DNA of 12,671 nt, from NCBI GenBank assembly GCA_013360825.1, contig JABWAY010000098.1, forward strand, positions 1-12,671, read 5' to 3'. The first letter of the stretch is position 1. Each line of letters opens with the position of its first letter. Below the pieces are notes generated by a model, which did not search any database, was not told where the DNA came from, and was given only the letters and a program-made list of their open reading frames with translations. The stretch comes from Candidatus Brocadiia bacterium. Its GTDB lineage: Bacteria; Planctomycetota; MHYJ01; WSZJ01. A program made the translations under genes and the position numbers. Positions 1-7,025 of the stretch are shown one piece after another.

Positions 1-59
1 TCGCGGGGAGGGGCTGCCCGGCCTCGCGCGTGCTGGCCCCCAGGAAATGCTCCCCGAGA
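1..59. repeat. direct repeat, copy A (57/59 identical to 577-635)
   Basis: Bases 1-59 match bases 577-635 except at 33 (c against a at 609) and 54 (c against a at 630). Similarity stops sharply after base 59. The offset is 576 bases, an exact multiple of three, so both copies are read in the same minus-strand frame. Both differences are A-to-C on the plus strand, and both change the encoded residue (V to G and I to S). Confidence 0.95.
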
Positions 60-175
60 TCCGCGCCGCCCTCCTCCGCCCACCGGAGCGCCGCCCGGGC
101 CCACCGGTCGGCGGGAACCAGCGCCGCGCGGAGCGCGGCAATCCCGGTCAGAATCCCTCCGTCGGGATGCGGCAT
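1..175 (-). CDS. partial hypothetical protein running off the window edge
   Basis: This frame starts with ATG at 175-173 and stays open to the first base of the window (58 codons). It begins MPHPDGGILTGIAALRAALV. A GAGGAG ribosome site lies nine bases before the ATG, and the gene would start 39 bases after the stop of the sigma54 activator, as a fourth operon member. I do not recognise the family. The segment with PADRWARAALRWAEEGGADLG is loosely like short helical segments seen in planctomycete kinases, but that is only an impression. The last 59 bases before the edge nearly duplicate codons from the AAA+ domain of the upstream gene, in the matching frame. That end may therefore be an assembly artefact or a gene-conversion scar rather than native sequence. 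The start looks believable; the 3' part does not inspire trust. Confidence 0.35.
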   Translation of the reverse strand, partial: MPHPDGGILTGIAALRAALVPADRWARAALRWAEEGGADLGEHFLGASTREAGQPLPA

Positions 176-214
176 GCGGCCAGGCTCCTCACGCCCTGCA
201 CGACCGTGGCGACC

Positions 215-2401
215 CTACGCCCCGGCGTCCTTGTGCAGACCAAAGGCCTCGATCTTCGCGTCCAGCGTCACCCGGCTGATCCCCAGCACCCGCGACGCCT
301 CCGTCTTCACCCACCCCGTTTCCTTCAGCACCTGCACGATCACATCCCGCTCCACCTGCTCCGTCAGCTCCTTCACGATGTCCTTCAGCTGCTTCCCCCC
401 CAGCGCCGGCGCGTGCACCTTCCTCGGATCCGTGCTGCGGATCTCCGGCTTGAGCAGCGACGCGGGAATCTGCTGGTCGCTCGAAAGCGCCACCAGCCGG
501 CGAAGCTCGTTCTCCAGCTCGCGGATGTTCCCGGGCCAGGAATAGGCGCACAGCAGGCGCTGGGCGTCCTCGTCGATCGCGGGGAGGGGCTGCCCGGCCT
601 CGCGCGTGATGGCCCCCAGGAAATGCTCCACGAGAAGGGGGATGTCCTCGCGCCGGTCCCGGAGGGGGGGAAGCGTCAGGGTGACGACGTTCAGCCTGTA
701 GAACAGGTCCTCCCGGAACTGCCCGAGCTTCACCATCTCCTTCAGGTTCCGGTTCGACGCGCTGATGACGCGGACATCGACGTGGATCACGTCCTTGCCG
801 CCGACCCGGCGGATCTCCCCGGTCTGCAGCGCGCGCAGGAGTTTCTTCTGCATGTCCTGCGACATGTCCCCGATTTCATCGAGAAAGAGCGTCCCTCCGT
901 CCGCCAGCTCGAACAGGCCTTTCCGGTCGCTGGTCGCGCCGGTGAACGAGCCGCGCATGTGGCCGAACAGTTCGCTCTCGAGAAGCGTCTCCGTGATCGC
1001 CGCGCAGTTCTCGCTGACGAATCGCGCCGTCTTCCGCAGTCCGTTGAAATGGATCGCGCGGGCCACGAGTTCCTTGCCGGTCCCGCTTTCCCCCTGGATC
1101 AGCACCGGGACGGTCGAGTCGGTCACGCGGTCCAGCAGGTGGAAGACCTCCTGCATCCCGGCGCTGCGCCCGACGATGTTCGAGTAGTTGTACTTGAGCT
1201 CCATCGTCTTGAGCGAGCGCGTCAGCACCTCCTTCACCTCGCTCAGCTCCGTTTTCTGCCGCTCGACCTTCTCCTCCAGGAGCTTGTTCAGCTTCTCCAC
1301 CTGCTCCTTGGACGACCGCAGGTCCTCCAGGCGCCGCTGGTTCTCCTCCCAGAGCCGCGCATTCTCGATCGCCACGCTGGCCTGGTCTCCGAACGCCTCG
1401 AGGAGCCGCTGGTGCGTCTCCGTGAACAGCCCCTCCTCGAACCGGTTGTCGATGTAGAAGCACCCCACGGTCCCCTCGCGCCCGCGCAGCGGCACGCAGA
1501 GCAGCGACCTCAGCTTCAGCTCCGTCACGCTCATGAACGCGTGCAGTTCGCGGTCGGTCTGCGCGTTGTGCGCCCGGATCGACTTTCCCTGCTTGACCAC
1601 GGCTTCCGCAATCGAGTGGGAAATCTTGTCCTCGGGCTTTTTCACTTCCTCCCGGTCGAAATTCCGCGCCACCCGGATCGCCGCCGGCATCACCCCGTCC
1701 GCCAGGATGATGAACCCGCGCTCCGCCCCGGTCATGTCGATCACCGAGTCGAGGATCATCTCCAGGAGCCGCTTGAGGTTGTGCTCGGTCGTGATCGCCT
1801 TGTTGATTTCGATCAGGCGGAGCAGCGAATCCCGGAACTCGGCGAGCTCTCCCTCGCGGGCCGCGCCGCGGTGCGCCCGCCAGACCTCGTCCAGGATCTC
1901 CCCGGCCGCGTCCAGCCCGTCCTCGCCCCACGCATCCTGGCAGGCGTCGATCGCGTCCCTCAGCTTCTTCTCCGCATCCTCCGCAGCATCCCCCGCCGGC
2001 ACCGTCCCGCCCGCGACGGCCGGGCGCGGCGGAGTCAGCCGGCGCCCCGTCGCCAGCGAACGCCGCGAAAACTTCGGCAGCTTCACCGCCGAATCCGTCG
2101 CGGGATCCCGATCCCCCGGCTCCCGCTCGAACGCGATCGACGTCGCCCCGATCTCGATCCGGTCGCCGAACTTCATGAAATGCTGGTTCGTCCGCGTGCC
2201 GTTCACCAGCAGCCCGTTCACCGACTCCAGATCGACCAGCTTCCAGCCCTTGTCCGTCCGCGTCAGGATGCAGTGCTCCCGCGACGCCTTGCCGTCACGG
2301 ATCTGGATCGTGTTCGTCGGCGCACGCCCCACCGTGACCGCCCCCTCACCGAGGCGGTAGGTCCGCGACTCGCCGCTTTCCTGGATGATCAGCTTCGGCA
2401 T
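215..2401 (-). CDS. FHA-GAF-AAA+-Fis sigma54-dependent transcriptional activator
   Basis: A 728-residue bacterial enhancer-binding protein. Residues 1-93 form an FHA domain (VGRAPTN, SREH, VNGLLVNG), which in known families binds phosphothreonine. A charged, Pro-rich linker follows. Residues about 185-350 are a GAF sensor domain, then a coiled coil to about 400. The AAA+ core spans about 410-640: Walker A GESGTGKE at 437-444, the sigma54-contacting loop at 484-489, Walker B GGTLFLDE, and WPGNIRELEN. A Fis-type helix-turn-helix ends the protein (ASRVLGISRVTLDAKI). The loop reads GSFTGA instead of the usual GAFTGA; the key Phe and Thr are kept. There is no receiver domain, so control probably comes through FHA partners and the GAF ligand. 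It lies 36 bases after the lipoprotein gene, probably in one operon. A purine-rich stretch upstream is a rather distant ribosome site. Its targets cannot be told; I saw no clear -24/-12 promoter nearby. Confidence 0.95.
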   Translation of the reverse strand: MPKLIIQESGESRTYRLGEGAVTVGRAPTNTIQIRDGKASREHCILTRTDKGWKLVDLESVNGLLVNGTRTNQHFMKFGDRIEIGATSIAFEREPGDRDPATDSAVKLPKFSRRSLATGRRLTPPRPAVAGGTVPAGDAAEDAEKKLRDAIDACQDAWGEDGLDAAGEILDEVWRAHRGAAREGELAEFRDSLLRLIEINKAITTEHNLKRLLEMILDSVIDMTGAERGFIILADGVMPAAIRVARNFDREEVKKPEDKISHSIAEAVVKQGKSIRAHNAQTDRELHAFMSVTELKLRSLLCVPLRGREGTVGCFYIDNRFEEGLFTETHQRLLEAFGDQASVAIENARLWEENQRRLEDLRSSKEQVEKLNKLLEEKVERQKTELSEVKEVLTRSLKTMELKYNYSNIVGRSAGMQEVFHLLDRVTDSTVPVLIQGESGTGKELVARAIHFNGLRKTARFVSENCAAITETLLESELFGHMRGSFTGATSDRKGLFELADGGTLFLDEIGDMSQDMQKKLLRALQTGEIRRVGGKDVIHVDVRVISASNRNLKEMVKLGQFREDLFYRLNVVTLTLPPLRDRREDIPLLVEHFLGAITREAGQPLPAIDEDAQRLLCAYSWPGNIRELENELRRLVALSSDQQIPASLLKPEIRSTDPRKVHAPALGGKQLKDIVKELTEQVERDVIVQVLKETGWVKTEASRVLGISRVTLDAKIEAFGLHKDAGA
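577..635. repeat. direct repeat, copy B, inside the sigma54 activator
   Basis: This is the resident copy of the 59-base repeat. It codes for part of the AAA+ domain, around EHFLGAITREAGQPLPAI, shortly before the WPGN motif. The segment fits the NtrC family normally, so this copy is probably the original and copy A the derived or artefactual one. Confidence 0.95.
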
Positions 2402-2437
2402 GCGGACGGGGCTGCGCCCCCTTCCCTTCCTTCCGGC

Positions 2438-3253
2438 TCAGTGAGCCAGATCGAACCACACGGGCTCCGCCGGCGCCGCCAGAAGCGCCGCCTCGACCCC
2501 TTTGAGGACCGCCCAGAGCGGCGTCTTGCCGTCCGTCGGATGCACCGCGATACGCTTCGCCCCCGCAGCCTGGAGCGCCTTGACCGCCGAGGCGACGTCG
2601 GCATGCACCGCCCCTGCCACCGTCAGCCGGAGATCCCTGCCGCTGGCGGCGACGTCGATCCGGGTCACCTCCGCCGGAAGGGCCTGCCCGGGATCCCACG
2701 GCGCCGGGATCGAGATCGTCCATCCCTTCAGGTCCGCCACGTCCGCGCCGGTCGCGAAGGTCAGCTTCTGCATCCGCGCCCGCGCCATCACGCTGATCAG
2801 CATCTGCACACGGTGCCAGGGCGCCTTGTGGTCCCCGTCCAGGATCACCGGCTCCGCACAGACGGAATCGCCCCCGGAATTCGCGGAGTCGCGGAGCATC
2901 GTCAGGCTGCTCCCCATCGCCCTCATCTCCGGCGGATCCTCCGCCGTGCAGCACCCGCTCTTGTCCGAGGCGCCGGCACGCTGGATCGTGGCGCGTTCCC
3001 CGGACCAGATGATCCGGTTCGATTCGATCTCGCCGTTGCGCTTGATGCGGACCAGGACCAGGGACGGAGCCTTCACGGGCGCCACGGGAGCGCTCTCCGG
3101 CTTGACCAGCACGTGCGCCCCTTCGTTCTCGACGACACGGATCCCGCTGGTGTCCCGCTTTGCGGGCGGGGGGTCCTTTTTCGGATCTCCGGACGGCCCG
3201 CACCCGGCGACGAACAGGGCGGCAAGCACGCTCAGACGCCAGGTCGTGCTCAT
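2438..3253 (-). CDS. lipoprotein with two tandem ExbD/TolR-like periplasmic domains
   Basis: The 271-residue protein starts at the ATG that overlaps the previous stop (ATGA), with GAGGGAG seven bases upstream. The N-terminus, MSTTWRLSVLAALFVAGCGP, is a lipoprotein signal with lipobox VAGC, so the mature protein should be lipid-anchored at Cys18. A Pro/Lys/Asp-rich tether follows. Residues about 60-165 resemble the periplasmic part of ExbD (LVLVRIKRNGEI, then PVILDGDHKAPWHRVQMLI). Residues about 200-268 look like a second, shorter copy (LRLTVAG, AGAKRIAVHPTDGKTPLWAV, PVWFD). The membrane helix with the proton-carrying Asp of true ExbD is missing, and no exbB/tolQ gene is nearby, so it is unlikely to be a motor subunit. 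An internal Cys pair (GCC) and a further Cys could form disulfides. The ExbD relation is my reading of the pattern and is moderately sure; the lipoprotein call is strong. Confidence 0.8.
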   Translation of the reverse strand: MSTTWRLSVLAALFVAGCGPSGDPKKDPPPAKRDTSGIRVVENEGAHVLVKPESAPVAPVKAPSLVLVRIKRNGEIESNRIIWSGERATIQRAGASDKSGCCTAEDPPEMRAMGSSLTMLRDSANSGGDSVCAEPVILDGDHKAPWHRVQMLISVMARARMQKLTFATGADVADLKGWTISIPAPWDPGQALPAEVTRIDVAASGRDLRLTVAGAVHADVASAVKALQAAGAKRIAVHPTDGKTPLWAVLKGVEAALLAAPAEPVWFDLAH

Positions 3254-3798
3254 TCGCTCACTCCCTCTTCGGCGGCTTCGTCCTCCCACTCGTCGTGGTA
3301 GAGGAACAGTTGCAGGCAGACACTGCACATCGGCACCTTCGCGTCCTCGTGGAAGCGGACCTCGATCGAGAACGCTTCGCCGGACTCGTAGTCGAAACAC
3401 TCCTCCCCGTCGACGCGCGAGCAGACCCAGCAGGCCAGCTCGTCCTCCCCCTCCTCGGCCGCCTCCTCCGCGTCCTCCTCCTCCCCCGCCGCCGCCTGCT
3501 CCAGCTTCAGGTAGGCATTGTCCGCCACGACGGGGTCCTTCCGAAGGGGGTGGGCCTCGTAGACGGCGTCCTGGAATCTCGAGATGTCCTTGAGCTCCAG
3601 CGCCTCCAGACCGTCGATCAGGACATGCACCCAGCGATTGCCGGTGAAGGGGCAGGTTCCCTCGTGCTTCTTGATGAGGGTCTTGGATTTTGCGGTCCCG
3701 TTCTTGTGGAGGAACCGAGTGTAGGCCTCGTCGACCGCCTTCTTGAGGGGGTCGACATGGTCCTGCGGGATTCCGAAGATTTCCATCGAGAGACGCAT
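3250..3798 (-). CDS. conserved-looking hypothetical protein with CxxC motifs and an acidic linker
   Basis: A 182-residue soluble protein; I do not recognise the family. Residues 1-90 are a mixed alpha/beta region starting MRLSMEIFGIPQDHVDPLKK, with a single Cys in GTCPFTGNRW. Residues about 107-120 are almost all Glu, Asp and Ala, a flexible acidic linker. The C-terminal part has CWVC and CSVC about 37 residues apart, which together could bind one zinc ion, and it ends in another acidic tail. There is no signal peptide or membrane segment, so it is probably cytoplasmic. ATG at 3798 is chosen because a good promoter ends eight bases before it; ATG at 3786, four codons in, is the alternative. 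Neither has a Shine-Dalgarno site. The stop overlaps the lipoprotein start by four bases, so the two are probably translated together. Confidence 0.8.
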   Translation of the reverse strand: MRLSMEIFGIPQDHVDPLKKAVDEAYTRFLHKNGTAKSKTLIKKHEGTCPFTGNRWVHVLIDGLEALELKDISRFQDAVYEAHPLRKDPVVADNAYLKLEQAAAGEEEDAEEAAEEGEDELACWVCSRVDGEECFDYESGEAFSIEVRFHEDAKVPMCSVCLQLFLYHDEWEDEAAEEGVSE

Positions 3799-3806
3799 GC
3801 GCGGCT

Positions 3807-3835
3807 AGTGTAGTCCCGGCGCGGGGGAGCGTCAA
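3807..3835 (-). promoter_or_regulatory. sigma70-type promoter giving a leaderless message for the 3798 gene
   Basis: On the minus strand: TTGACG (3835-3830), a 17-base spacer, TACACT (3812-3807), then eight bases and ATG at 3798. Transcription starting six to nine bases after the -10 would begin at or within a few bases of the start codon. That agrees with the lack of any Shine-Dalgarno site. It should drive the whole minus-strand string down to the left edge. Confidence 0.65.
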
Positions 3836-3866
3836 CGCGGGGTGTCCGGGAGGGGCCGGTGGGCCG

Positions 3867-4583
3867 CTACGCGACCTGGCCGCCGCAGGAGGTGCAGAAA
3901 CGGGTTCCCTGGGCGACGGGAGCGTTGCAGCGGGGGCAGGGGACGGCGCCGGCGGCGGGCGGAGGGGGCGGGACCGGCGCGGTGCGCGGCAGGGCGCCTT
4001 CGAGCCCGTACAGATCGCGGATCAGGATGGCGACCATGAGGGTGGTGAGGGGGTAGCCGACGAGGAACTGGCCGAACGGGACGACCCCCGCGACCATCTG
4101 GATCAGGAAAATGACCAGTCCGAACACGAGGAACTCGGTGAACGACCGGGAGACCATCTCCTTGGACCGCGCCAGGGCGTCCATCGCCCCCATGTTGTGG
4201 GAGGCGCAGAGCGGGATCGCGAACATCCACCAGATCATCAGGATGAATCCAGGGATGATGCAGAGGAGGAATCCGACGCTGACTCCCAGCAGGTAGAGGA
4301 GCCCGGCCATGCAGGTGGCGCCGAACCAGTGGAACCCCGCGAAAATGTCCCCGACCTCCGGCTTCTCGCCGCGGAGCTGCTTGAACGCGGCGACGTGGAG
4401 CCCGGCGAACAGCGGTCCGAAGACGAAGAAAATCCCGACGCAGGTCAGCGAGGCGACCATGTAGGAGACGAAGAAGACGGTCCCGAGCAGCAGCCAGGCC
4501 GTGAGCTCCCGGGTGTACAGCTCCCAGGCCTCCCTCAGCACCGCGCTGAGGTCGAACATCGGCTGCTTCCCTGGATTTGCCAT
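3867..4583 (-). CDS. polytopic membrane protein with C-terminal zinc ribbon
   Basis: A 238-residue protein. A short cytoplasmic N-terminus with an amphipathic segment (LREAWELYTREL) is followed by hydrophobic stretches at about 29-70, 90-125 and 152-187. These read as some five or six membrane passes with small-residue and Pro-rich turns (CIIPGFILMIWWMF). This resembles the loose family of DUF975/YciC-like and glycerophosphodiesterase membrane-domain proteins, which have no firmly known activity. A Pro-rich linker leads to a zinc ribbon, CPRC (216-219) and CTSC (230-233). The start has GAGGAGG upstream, but 13 bases away, which is long. TAGGAT lies six bases before the ATG and could serve as a -10 for a leaderless message. 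A fusA terminator lies between this gene and fusA, so it may be its own unit. Function is unknown. Confidence 0.85.
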   Translation of the reverse strand: MANPGKQPMFDLSAVLREAWELYTRELTAWLLLGTVFFVSYMVASLTCVGIFFVFGPLFAGLHVAAFKQLRGEKPEVGDIFAGFHWFGATCMAGLLYLLGVSVGFLLCIIPGFILMIWWMFAIPLCASHNMGAMDALARSKEMVSRSFTEFLVFGLVIFLIQMVAGVVPFGQFLVGYPLTTLMVAILIRDLYGLEGALPRTAPVPPPPPAAGAVPCPRCNAPVAQGTRFCTSCGGQVA

Positions 4584-4612
4584 GGCCGGATCCTAACCTC
4601 CTCTGACGCCCC

Positions 4613-4655
4613 GAAACAACCGCGCCCGCACATCCCTGAAGAGGTGCGGGCGCGG
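4613..4655 (-). terminator. intrinsic terminator downstream of fusA
   Basis: A perfect 12-bp GC-rich stem (4620-4631 with 4644-4655) has a 12-base loop. On the minus strand TTGTTTC follows, so the U-tract is short and imperfect. It starts 24 bases after the fusA stop and lies before the membrane-protein gene, so some read-through is likely. Confidence 0.7.
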
Positions 4656-4678
4656 GAATTCGTTTGCGGAAATCCGGG

Positions 4679-6790
4679 TCAGACGATGCCGAGGAACTTC
4701 TTCCGCTCGGCGATGATCTTCTCCGCGATCTGGTTCGGCACCGGCGTGTATTCGCACGGTTCGCTCGAGTAGTCGCCGCGCCCCTGCGTCATCGACCGCA
4801 GCGTCGTGGAATACTGGAAAAGCTCCGCCAGGGGGACCTTGCCGCTGATGACGCGGTTCGGACCGGAGTAGGTGATCTCGTCGACCTGCGCGCGCCGGCT
4901 GTTCAGGTCGCCGATCACGTCGCCCACGTTCGCCTCCGGCACCGTGACCTCGATCCTCATCATCGGCTCCAGCAGCACCGTCCGCGAGTGCTCGATCATC
5001 TCCCGGAACGCGATCTCCGCCGCGCTCTTGAACGCGAGCTCGCTGGAGTCCACGTCGTGCGCCTTGCCGTCATACAGCGTCGCCTTGATCCCGACGAACG
5101 GCCACTTCAGCCGCCCGCCCCGCTTCCCGAATTCCTTCAGCCCGTCCTCGACCGCCGGGATGTACTCCGTCGGGACGCGCCCGCCGACCACCTCGTTGGC
5201 GAACTCCACGCCGCCGGTGGACGCGAGCAGCGGCTCGAACCGGACCTTGACGACGCCGAATTGGCCGTGCCCGCCGGTCTGCTTGACGTGCTTGCCCTCG
5301 ACTTCCGCGGCGCGGTCGAACGTCTGCCGGTAGGCGACCTTGGGGCGGCCGACATCCACCGAAACCTTGTACTCGCGCTGGAGGATCGAATTCTTGATGT
5401 CGAGGTGAAGCTCTCCCATCCCGCTGATGATCGTTTCGCCCGTCTCCTCGTCGGTGTGCCGGTGCAGCGTCGGATCCTCCTTCACCATCTGCGCCAGGGC
5501 CTCCGCCAGCTTCTCGCGGTCGGCCGTCGTCCGGGGAGCGATGGACATCGAGATGACCGGGTCCGGGAACTTCATCGCCCCGAGCACCAGCGCCGTGTCC
5601 CGGTCGCAGAGCGTGTCGCCGGTGAAGGTCAGCTTCAACCCGACCGCGGCGCCCATGTCTCCGGCCGTCAGCTTCTCGACGGCCTCGCGCTTGTCCGCGT
5701 GCATCTTGTACAGGCGGTTGATCCGCTCCGGCTTCTGCTTCCGCGAATTCCACACCTGCGTGCCGTTCACGAGCTCGCCGCTGTAGACGCGGATGAAGGT
5801 CAGGTCGCCGTTCCGGTCCGAAATCGTCTTGAACGCCAGCGCCGCCAGCGGCTGCGTCGGATCCGGGAGCCGCTCCACATCCTCGTTCGTCCCCGGCTTC
5901 TTCCCCTTCGTCGGCGGCATGTCGATCGGACTCGGCAGGTACAGACAGATCGCGTCCAGCAGCTGCTGCACGCCCTTGTTCTTCAGCGCCGTCCCGCAGG
6001 TCACCGGCGTCACCTTGCACGCCACCGTCGCCGCGCGAAGCCCGCGCTTCATCTCGTCGGCCGTGACCGTCTCGCCCGCCAGGTACTTCTCGAGAATCAC
6101 GTCGTCGAACTGCGACGCCGCCTCGATCACCGCCTCGCGCGCCTTCGCGAGCTCCTCCGCCATCCCCGGCGGAATCGGACCCCGCTTGAATTCCATCCCG
6201 TCGCTCGCCTCGTCGAAGTAGATCGCGTCCCCCTCGATCACGTCGACGATGCCGTTGAAGTCCTTCTCGCGCCCGATCGGAAGCTGGATCGGAACCGCGG
6301 TCGCCCCGAGCTTGTCCTTGATCGACTTCACCGCCTTCGCGAAGTCGGCGCCGACCCGATCGACCTTGTTGATGAACGAGATGCGCGGCACCGAGTACTT
6401 CTGTGCCTGCCGCCAGACCGTCTCCGACTGCGCCTGGACTCCCGCGACGGCGCAGAACACGCCGACCGCGCCGTCGAGGACGCGCAGGGACCGCTCCACC
6501 TCCGCGGTGAAGTCCACGTGCCCGGGCGTATCGAGGATGTTGATCTTGTGGTTGTCCCACTCGCAGGCGGTCGCGGCGGACTTGATCGTGATCCCGCGGT
6601 CCCGCTCCTCCGGCATGTAGTCGGTGACCGTCGTGCCGTCGTGCACCTCGCCCTTCTTGTGGATGCGTCCCGAGAAGAACAGGATTCGCTCGGTGGTCGT
6701 GGTCTTGCCCGCATCGATGTGGGCGATGATGCCGATGTTTCGGACGCGCTGCAGTTCGGTTGTGATGGCGGTTCCCATGGGGCGGATCAT
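4679..6790 (-). CDS. fusA: translation elongation factor G (possibly a spd-type paralog)
   Basis: A full-length 703-residue translational GTPase. G1 AHIDAGKT is at 23-30, the switch-I end ERDRGITI at 62-69, G3 DTPGH at 87-91 and G4 NKVD at 141-144. Domains II-V follow, including the domain IV segment KQTGGHGQFGVVKV and VPTEYIPAVEDG near 510-560, and the domain V end AELFQYSTTLRSMTQGRG. EF-G moves tRNA and mRNA through the ribosome and, with ribosome recycling factor, splits spent ribosomes. The wording GTTVTDYMPEERDRGITI recalls the spirochaete/planctomycete/delta paralogs (spdEFG) more than textbook EF-G, so translocation and recycling may be split between this and another copy. No ribosomal-protein or tuf genes flank it, so it lies outside a str operon here. 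ATG at 6790 and at 6778 (MGTAITTEL) are both possible starts; neither has a clear ribosome site. Confidence 0.95.
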   Translation of the reverse strand: MIRPMGTAITTELQRVRNIGIIAHIDAGKTTTTERILFFSGRIHKKGEVHDGTTVTDYMPEERDRGITIKSAATACEWDNHKINILDTPGHVDFTAEVERSLRVLDGAVGVFCAVAGVQAQSETVWRQAQKYSVPRISFINKVDRVGADFAKAVKSIKDKLGATAVPIQLPIGREKDFNGIVDVIEGDAIYFDEASDGMEFKRGPIPPGMAEELAKAREAVIEAASQFDDVILEKYLAGETVTADEMKRGLRAATVACKVTPVTCGTALKNKGVQQLLDAICLYLPSPIDMPPTKGKKPGTNEDVERLPDPTQPLAALAFKTISDRNGDLTFIRVYSGELVNGTQVWNSRKQKPERINRLYKMHADKREAVEKLTAGDMGAAVGLKLTFTGDTLCDRDTALVLGAMKFPDPVISMSIAPRTTADREKLAEALAQMVKEDPTLHRHTDEETGETIISGMGELHLDIKNSILQREYKVSVDVGRPKVAYRQTFDRAAEVEGKHVKQTGGHGQFGVVKVRFEPLLASTGGVEFANEVVGGRVPTEYIPAVEDGLKEFGKRGGRLKWPFVGIKATLYDGKAHDVDSSELAFKSAAEIAFREMIEHSRTVLLEPMMRIEVTVPEANVGDVIGDLNSRRAQVDEITYSGPNRVISGKVPLAELFQYSTTLRSMTQGRGDYSSEPCEYTPVPNQIAEKIIAERKKFLGIV

Positions 6791-6801
6791 GTTGGAGGAT
6801 T

Positions 6802-6832
6802 CGAAAAAGAAGCGCCCCCCGTTGTGGGGGGC
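6802..6832 (-). promoter_or_regulatory. terminator-like hairpin in the fusA leader (possible attenuator)
   Basis: A perfect 7-bp G/C stem (6814-6820 with 6826-6832) has a five-base loop. On the minus strand it is followed by GCGCTTCTTTTTC, a typical intrinsic-terminator shape. It ends about 12 bases before the fusA ATG and about 10-20 bases after the predicted transcription start. Confidence 0.6.
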
Positions 6833-6847
6833 ACCGGAAAGCGTGGA

Positions 6848-6875
6848 AGGATAGGGATTTATCGCCGGGAGTCAA
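6848..6875 (-). promoter_or_regulatory. sigma70-type promoter of fusA
   Basis: On the minus strand: TTGACT (6875-6870), a 16-base spacer and TATCCT (6853-6848). The start point would be near 6841, giving a leader of about 50 bases that consists mostly of the hairpin and U-tract at 6802-6832. An AT-rich stretch (AATTTTGCGAAAA) lies just upstream of the -35. Confidence 0.6.
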
Positions 6876-6986
6876 GGAGGGTTTTCGCAAAATTCGCACA
6901 ATGTTCGGGGGACAGGGTGCGGGAGGGGGTGGAGGAGCGAAAGCGGGGAGACACGAACATCCATAAGTAACAAAATCTAGAATTCT

Positions 6987-7014
6987 TTGAAGTTGACGCA
7001 TCTCTTTTCATAAC
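6987..7014 (+). promoter_or_regulatory. candidate promoter of the SH3b gene
   Basis: TTGAAG (6987-6992), a 16-base spacer, then CATAAC (7009-7014); each box matches four of six consensus positions. The start point would be near 7021, leaving a leader of about 100 bases. TTGACG at 6993 has a better -35 match but no matching -10 at the right distance. Confidence 0.4.
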
Positions 7015-7025
7015 AACGAGTTATG
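7009..7025. promoter_or_regulatory. perfect palindrome CATAAC-N5-GTTATG, candidate operator
   Basis: Six-base arms at 7009-7014 and 7020-7025 are exact reverse complements. The left arm is the same as the candidate -10 element, so a bound repressor would block RNA polymerase directly. Half-sites GTTAT and ATAAC recur at 7071 and 7094. Confidence 0.45.

Noticed and set aside
47..3301. Very long plus-strand open frame (1084 codons) opposite the activator operon
   Set aside because: It is rich in Arg, Leu, Pro and His with no recognisable domain, and lies antisense to three genes with clear domains and start signals. High GC content commonly keeps such frames open.
6901..6960. Inverted repeat ATGTTCG ... 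CGAACAT with 46 bases between the arms
   Set aside because: Seven-base arms at this distance occur easily by chance, and no promoter or structure depends on them.
4664..6970. Plus-strand open frame of 768 codons opposite fusA
   Set aside because: It is antisense to a strongly conserved EF-G and has the same Arg/Leu/His-rich shadow composition.
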